DNA of 8,822 bases from Clostridiales bacterium (GTDB taxonomy: Bacteria; Bacillota; Clostridia; Lachnospirales; Lachnospiraceae). Both the position numbers and the translations under genes were made by a program. Below are positions 5,859-8,822 of the stretch, in pieces. The stretch is taken from the NCBI GenBank assembly GCA_029267975.1, contig JAJUHH010000100.1, positions 1 through 8,822 on the forward strand, read 5' to 3'. The notes under the pieces are model-generated. The model did no database searches. It was not told the origin of the DNA and saw only the letters and a list, made by a program, of their open reading frames with translations. Position 1 is the stretch's first letter, and every line of letters begins with the position of its first letter.

Positions 5859-5975
5859 ATGGGTGATTCATTTCATTCCATTCTGTATGGAATGGGTTCT
5901 TTTTTAATTATTTACTTGGTAGGCGTCGGAATTTATGAATTGATCCGCTGGTTTAAACGAAGAAAACAGCATTGA
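5859..5975 (+). CDS. 38-residue membrane microprotein ORF
   Basis: An ATG at 5859, 2 bases after the previous stop, opens 38 codons ending in TGA (5973-5975). AAGGTG (5845-5850) lies 8 bases upstream. The product starts MGDSFHSILY, has one hydrophobic helix (about residues 9-27, GSFLIIYLVGVGIY) and ends with a strongly basic tail (RWFKRRKQH). This is the layout of a real single-pass protein with its C-terminus inside. It could be a further FeoB accessory subunit or a translated leader for the Fur-like gene, which starts 18 bases later. I do not recognise a family. A perfect hairpin plus T-run, 5874-5905, lies within its codons 6-16. Confidence 0.5.
   Translation: MGDSFHSILYGMGSFLIIYLVGVGIYELIRWFKRRKQH
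5872..5905 (+). terminator. Intrinsic terminator-like element inside the microprotein ORF
   Basis: CATTCCAT (5874-5881) pairs perfectly with ATGGAATG (5887-5894) around a 5-base loop. Two G-U pairs can extend the base of the stem, and six T residues lie at 5900-5905. It starts 16 bases after the stop of the FeoB-associated gene. It would end the feo transcript there unless translation of the 38-codon ORF keeps it unfolded. Confidence 0.65.
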
Positions 5976-5993
5976 TATAGATAAGAGGAAGCT

Positions 5994-6458
5994 ATGATAA
6001 GAGAAGCGCGTGAGAATAAAACATACCATAAGACAAACATGCATAAAGAACTGATACTGATGAAATTACGGGAGCAGGGCGGAAGGATAACAGAGCAAAG
6101 AAAGCTTATCATTGATACCATCCTTGAGAATGAATGTACCAGCTGCAAGGAGATATATTATAAGGTGTCCTCCATTGATCCAAGCATTGGTCTGGCGACT
6201 GTGTATAGAATGGTGAATACGCTGGAGGAGATTGGTGCGATCAGCCGTAAGAATATGTACCGAATCATTTACCCTGAAAAATGTGTTATGCAGAATGCAT
6301 GTAAGGTGATGTTAGATGACGGAAGCAGCTTTGAGTTGTCTGTAAAGGCCTGGAGTGCTGTTGTCAGAGCCGGTCTTGCAGCTTGCGGTTATCTGAAGGG
6401 ACAGGAAGTAGCTTCCGTAATTATGAATGAATGTGATTGTAAAGATAAATGTTGCTGA
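5994..6458 (+). CDS. Fur-family transcriptional regulator with atypical Cys-rich C-terminal half
   Basis: A 154-residue protein whose first 95 residues match the Fur DNA-binding domain: RITEQRKLIIDTIL (31-44), then an EIYYKVSSIDPSIGLATVYRMVNTLEEIGAI stretch (53-83) with the family's TVYR recognition helix. The C-terminal half departs from classical Fur/Zur/PerR. There is no HHHH-x-x-C-x-x-C segment, no His-rich regulatory site and no second CxxC zinc pair. Instead it has scattered cysteines (48, 51, 97, 103, 131) and a C-terminal ECDCKDKCC tail. It therefore probably senses through thiols or a thiol-bound metal, if at all; this is inference. AGAGGAAG lies just ahead of the ATG at 5994. Being last in the feo cluster suggests it regulates iron uptake, perhaps through the Fur-box-like sites at 2709 and 2781, but canonical Fur elsewhere in the genome could own those sites. 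Confidence 0.85.
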   Translation: MIREARENKTYHKTNMHKELILMKLREQGGRITEQRKLIIDTILENECTSCKEIYYKVSSIDPSIGLATVYRMVNTLEEIGAISRKNMYRIIYPEKCVMQNACKVMLDDGSSFELSVKAWSAVVRAGLAACGYLKGQEVASVIMNECDCKDKCC

Positions 6459-6508
6459 TTCCGCTGTTGATAGCGTGGCAGAAGTAACACTATAGTGTAA
6501 TATAGATG

Positions 6509-6543
6509 AAAAAGAATTTACTTATATGGTAAATTCTTTTTTT
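6509..6543 (+). terminator. Intrinsic terminator closing the feo/Fur-like cluster
   Basis: AAAGAATTTAC (6511-6521) pairs perfectly with GTAAATTCTTT (6529-6539) around a 7-base loop, and A-T pairs extend the base. A run of seven T residues (6537-6543) closes the 3' arm and continues past it. A separate 12-bp perfect palindrome, ACACTATAGTGT, sits at 6488-6499 just upstream. Confidence 0.85.
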
Positions 6544-6620
6544 ATCGTATAGGATAAAAAGATACTCTGATGCAGAGGAATTATTGGAAGGAATGTATAG
6601 GAAAAGTGTAAGATTTGCCG

Positions 6621-6636
6621 ATTTTACCTGTAAAAT
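6621..6636. promoter_or_regulatory. Perfect dyad upstream of the paired HTH regulators
   Basis: ATTTTACCTGTAAAAT has perfect 7-base arms around CT. It lies about 64 bases upstream of the candidate -10 box, a possible site for an activator or for the neighbouring regulators themselves. The cognate protein is not known. Confidence 0.4.
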
Positions 6637-6696
6637 TGTAAAGAAAATTGTCCGAAAAGCGGGAATTATAATTGAAGATAACACTTCGTTATGATA

Positions 6697-6725
6697 CTCT
6701 ATAATTATCGTTACGAATAATAGAG
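6697..6725 (+). promoter_or_regulatory. Candidate -10 box and overlapping inverted repeat before the HTH-TPR pair
   Basis: A perfect TATAAT (6700-6705) is present but no good -35 hexamer is found at 16-18 bases, suggesting activator dependence. An imperfect inverted repeat covers it: CTCTATAATTATCG (6697-6710) against CGAATAATAGAG (6714-6725). A second one, ATAAC-ACTTC-GTTAT, lies at 6678-6692 where the -35 would be. This arrangement would suit autoregulation. Confidence 0.4.
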
Positions 6726-6737
6726 GGTGGACAAATA

Positions 6738-7688
6738 ATGGCCAAAGAACTTGAAATGGAGAATAATAAAATAGGTTCCGCAATTCAGTATTTTCGCGAA
6801 ACATTACAGATCTCCCAGGGGGTATTATGCAAGGGCTTATGTTCCGTAGCTACCTTATCCAGAATTGAAGCAGGTGAGAGGGATGTGGACTCCTTACTAC
6901 TTGAAACCTTACTTGAGCGATTGGGAAGAACGCCTAATCAGTTTGAGCTTATTTTAACGGAATTTGACTACGTCATATACCAAATGAGAGAAGAGATCAA
7001 AAGGCTGATCAATGATAGGAAGCATCAAACGGCAGCAGTAATGTTAAAGGAATATGAGAAAATTGCTGCATCCAAGGGAAATGTCCATATGCAGTTTATC
7101 ATTAATTGTCGTGCATTATTAAATGAATTGGATGGCGGATCTGCGGATACCACCATTGATTTATTTATGGAAGCAATCTTATATACTGTGCCAGATTTCA
7201 AAACCAACGAAATTAATGATTACTTTTTAAGTAACAGTGAGTTACATATCATAATAGACTTAATCCAACACATGATATCAGCGAAGATGTATGGCAGAGC
7301 TAAGGATATATTGGAGCAAATTCTGTTATATCTTGATACACATAATTTCATGGTGGAGAATTATAATCTTTATCCTAAGGTTGCTGTCATTGCAAGCAGA
7401 TTCTTTATGCAGAATCAAGACATGAAACGAGCCTTGGAAATGTGTAATAGGGGCTTAGAAAAGAACAGGGGCAACCGCAAGATGGATTATCTTGGCGAGT
7501 TGTCCCTCATTAAAGCACAAACAACAGAATATCTTATGAAGAAGCAGCAATATGTTGCTGACAAAAATGAGTGCCTGAAGTTGTTTTTACATGCTTATTA
7601 TGTTTTTGATTTTTGTGAAGAGGATGAGAAAGCACAAATGATCAAAAATCATCTTAAGGAGGAATATCAATGGGAAGATATCGATTAG
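6738..7688 (+). CDS. XRE-type HTH regulator with C-terminal helical (TPR-like) repeats, first of pair
   Basis: A 316-residue protein. An N-terminal XRE/Cro-type HTH lies at about residues 12-66, with the typical core ISQGVLCKGLCSVATLSRIEAGER. The rest is all-helical and resembles tetratricopeptide repeats (for example YGRAKDILEQILLYLD at 185-200 and MKRALEMCNRGLEK at 229-242). This is the architecture of RRNPP-type regulators (PlcR, PrgX, Rgg, AimR), which bind short signalling peptides in the helical domain. No precursor peptide gene is evident beside it, so a peptide ligand is only a possibility. GAGGGTGG precedes the ATG at 6738. Its end overlaps the next gene by 19 bases. The pair appears to be one transcript starting from the region at 6697. 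Confidence 0.88.
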   Translation: MAKELEMENNKIGSAIQYFRETLQISQGVLCKGLCSVATLSRIEAGERDVDSLLLETLLERLGRTPNQFELILTEFDYVIYQMREEIKRLINDRKHQTAAVMLKEYEKIAASKGNVHMQFIINCRALLNELDGGSADTTIDLFMEAILYTVPDFKTNEINDYFLSNSELHIIIDLIQHMISAKMYGRAKDILEQILLYLDTHNFMVENYNLYPKVAVIASRFFMQNQDMKRALEMCNRGLEKNRGNRKMDYLGELSLIKAQTTEYLMKKQQYVADKNECLKLFLHAYYVFDFCEEDEKAQMIKNHLKEEYQWEDID

Positions 7689-8617
7689 GTGATATTATCC
7701 GTATGACCAGAAAATCCTTATCTATAACGCAGGAACAGCTCTGTGATCAAATATGTTCCGCTGAGACGCTATCCAGAATCGAGAACGGTAACCAGAATCC
7801 CAGCCGGGATGTCTACGAGCTATTAATGGGACGTATGGGACGATTCAGAGAGAGAGCATATTCCATGCTCTCTGTTTCTGATTTTAAGGTTTTGGAAAAG
7901 ATGAAGGAGTTTGAGGATCATATTAAGCTCTATGAATTTCATAAAGCTGAAACGGTATTGGCCGAGATTAAGAAAACCATCGGCAATACCGTGTTGGACC
8001 AGCAATTTTTAATTCGGGCTGAGAGCCTGGTAAATTATAACTTAACCAAAATAAGTACGGATGAATATTTACAAGGATTCGAGCGGGCTATTAGGCTAAC
8101 AATTCCTAACTACGGACTAATATCGTTAGCAAATTGGCCCTTGAGTTTTAATGAGGCCATGTTGCTCATTAACATATCAATTGCTTATGCGGAAAAGAAA
8201 GATTTTACACAAGCAATTAACATCATACAGGATGCTTATCATGCTATGAAGCTAAGTTACATGGATGAAGAGCAAAGAGCTATATTACAAGTAACCATTG
8301 CAACTAATTTATCCAAATGGTATGGATTGATCAGTGAGCATGATAAGGCAATTAAAATAGCAAATGAAGGTATATTGATATGTAAACAATACAAGCTAGG
8401 TAATATACTCCCTTATTTGTTGTATGCTGTTGCTTGGAATGATGAGCAGTTATTAAGTAAAGGAGCAATGCACACTGATAGTTATGAGGAACGCTTGAAT
8501 TTGCTAAAAAAAGCGTATTATATCGCTTCAGCTATGCAATTATTGCTGATTAAGCAATTAATAAAAGAGCATATTTTACAGCATTATGAAGTAGATACTG
8601 GTTTTTTTATCGATTAA
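7670..8617 (+). CDS. XRE-type HTH regulator with C-terminal helical (TPR-like) repeats, second of pair
   Basis: A 315-residue paralogue of the preceding protein: same length, N-terminal HTH at about residues 6-58 (ITQEQLCDQICSAETLSRIENGNQ) and the same helical C-terminal part. Both share the HTH core LC-x3-CS-x2-TLSRIE-x-G, the 'AYY' segment near the end and a final 'ID', so both look complete. Its ribosome binding site AAGGAGG (7656-7662) lies inside the end of the first gene and the reading frames overlap by 19 bases, so translation is probably coupled. A heteromeric or antagonistic pair is possible; co-expression is the only direct hint. The TAA stop at 8615-8617 is followed at once, in the same frame, by the tandem repeat array. 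Confidence 0.88.
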   Translation: MGRYRLGDIIRMTRKSLSITQEQLCDQICSAETLSRIENGNQNPSRDVYELLMGRMGRFRERAYSMLSVSDFKVLEKMKEFEDHIKLYEFHKAETVLAEIKKTIGNTVLDQQFLIRAESLVNYNLTKISTDEYLQGFERAIRLTIPNYGLISLANWPLSFNEAMLLINISIAYAEKKDFTQAINIIQDAYHAMKLSYMDEEQRAILQVTIATNLSKWYGLISEHDKAIKIANEGILICKQYKLGNILPYLLYAVAWNDEQLLSKGAMHTDSYEERLNLLKKAYYIASAMQLLLIKQLIKEHILQHYEVDTGFFID

Positions 8618-8822
8618 GCGGACCAAACCGGAGGAAGGTCGCTAGCAGATAATACCGGAGGAAGGTCGCTTGCGGACAATACCGGAGGAAGATCGCTTGC
8701 GGACAATACCGGAGGAAGATCGCTAGCAGACAATACCGGAGGAAGGTCGCTTGCGGACAATACCGGAGGAAGATCGCTTGCGGACAATACCGGAGGAAGA
8801 TCGCTTGCGGACAATACCGGAG
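8618..8822. repeat. 27-bp tandem repeat array (seven full units and partial ends), running off the window
   Basis: CCGGAG recurs exactly every 27 bases at 8628, 8655, 8682, 8709, 8736, 8763, 8790 and 8817. The unit starts CCGGAGGAAGATCGCTTGCG and continues GACAATA. Only four columns vary between full units: A/G in GATCG/GGTCG, T/A in CTTGC/CTAGC, G/A in GCGGA/GCAGA, and C/T in GAC/GAT. The short edge before 8628 (GCGGACCAAA) is more degenerate. In the plus frame continuing the upstream regulator the unit reads NTGGRSLAD; on the minus strand it reads SASDLPPVL, ending at a TAA read from 8616 to 8614. There are no unique spacers, so this is not CRISPR. The unit is 15/27 GC, clearly richer than the neighbouring regulator genes. 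Confidence 0.97.

Noticed and set aside
6488..6499. ACACTATAGTGT as an NrdR-type operator
   Set aside because: It is a perfect 12-bp palindrome but shorter than a 16-bp NrdR box, with no target gene downstream before the terminator.
6490..6804. 104-codon minus-strand ORF across the intergenic region and start of the first HTH gene
   Set aside because: It overlaps the terminator, the promoter dyads and the real gene start, has low-complexity Phe/Ile-rich content and no visible domain.
8614..8814. Minus-strand ORF encoding repeated SASDLPPVL as a separate gene
   Set aside because: It consists only of the repeat, has no start signal within the window and runs toward the edge. It is described under the repeat instead of being called a gene, since the plus frame is equally well preserved.
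8618..8822. Possible CRISPR array
   Set aside because: The 27-bp units abut each other with no unique spacers; this is a simple tandem repeat.

Overview
The window looks like chromosomal DNA from a low-to-moderate GC Firmicute, most likely a clostridium of the Lachnospiraceae type. The grounds are strong AGGAGG-type ribosome binding sites, sigma-A promoters, short intergenic gaps, and a clostridial-style iron operon: two separate FeoA proteins, FeoB and a small Cys-rich FeoB-associated membrane protein. The species cannot be named from sequence reading alone.

Layout. (1) Positions 1-790: the 3' end of an ABC exporter gene, closed by an intrinsic terminator. (2) 791-2138: a leader region, then a stand-alone ATPase resembling only the C-terminal motor domain of VirB4/TraE conjugation ATPases, with no other conjugation gene nearby. 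(3) 2121-2489, minus strand: a short DtxR/MntR-type metal-dependent repressor whose 3' end overlaps the ATPase gene. (4) 2490-2835: a densely regulated divergent region with one sigma-A promoter in each direction, a DtxR-like palindrome at the repressor's own start site, two Fur-box-like sites, and a strong dyad covering the -10 box of the feo promoter. (5) 2836-6458: the ferrous iron uptake cluster feoA-feoA-feoB, then the FeoB-associated protein, a 38-residue membrane microprotein with an intrinsic terminator inside its coding sequence, and a Fur-family regulator with an unusual Cys-rich C-terminal half. It ends at an intrinsic terminator. (6) 6738-8617: two paralogous, overlapping regulators of HTH plus helical-repeat (RRNPP-like) architecture. 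(7) 8618-8822: a 27-bp tandem repeat array that starts directly at the stop codon of the second regulator and runs off the window.

How the parts fit. The feo genes form an Fe(II) import module: FeoB is the membrane GTPase/permease, and the FeoA proteins and small membrane proteins are accessories. The module is bracketed by two metal-type regulators, the DtxR-like protein upstream and the Fur-like protein at its 3' end, and its promoter carries operator-like sites of more than one kind. This suggests layered control.

The points most worth a second look are: the tandem array, whose internal variants are all synonymous in the frame of the preceding gene (and equally in the antisense frame); the terminator embedded in the microprotein ORF ahead of the Fur-like gene; the Fur-like protein lacking the usual His-rich metal site; the orphan VirB4-like ATPase; and the three kinds of operator-like site around the feo promoter.
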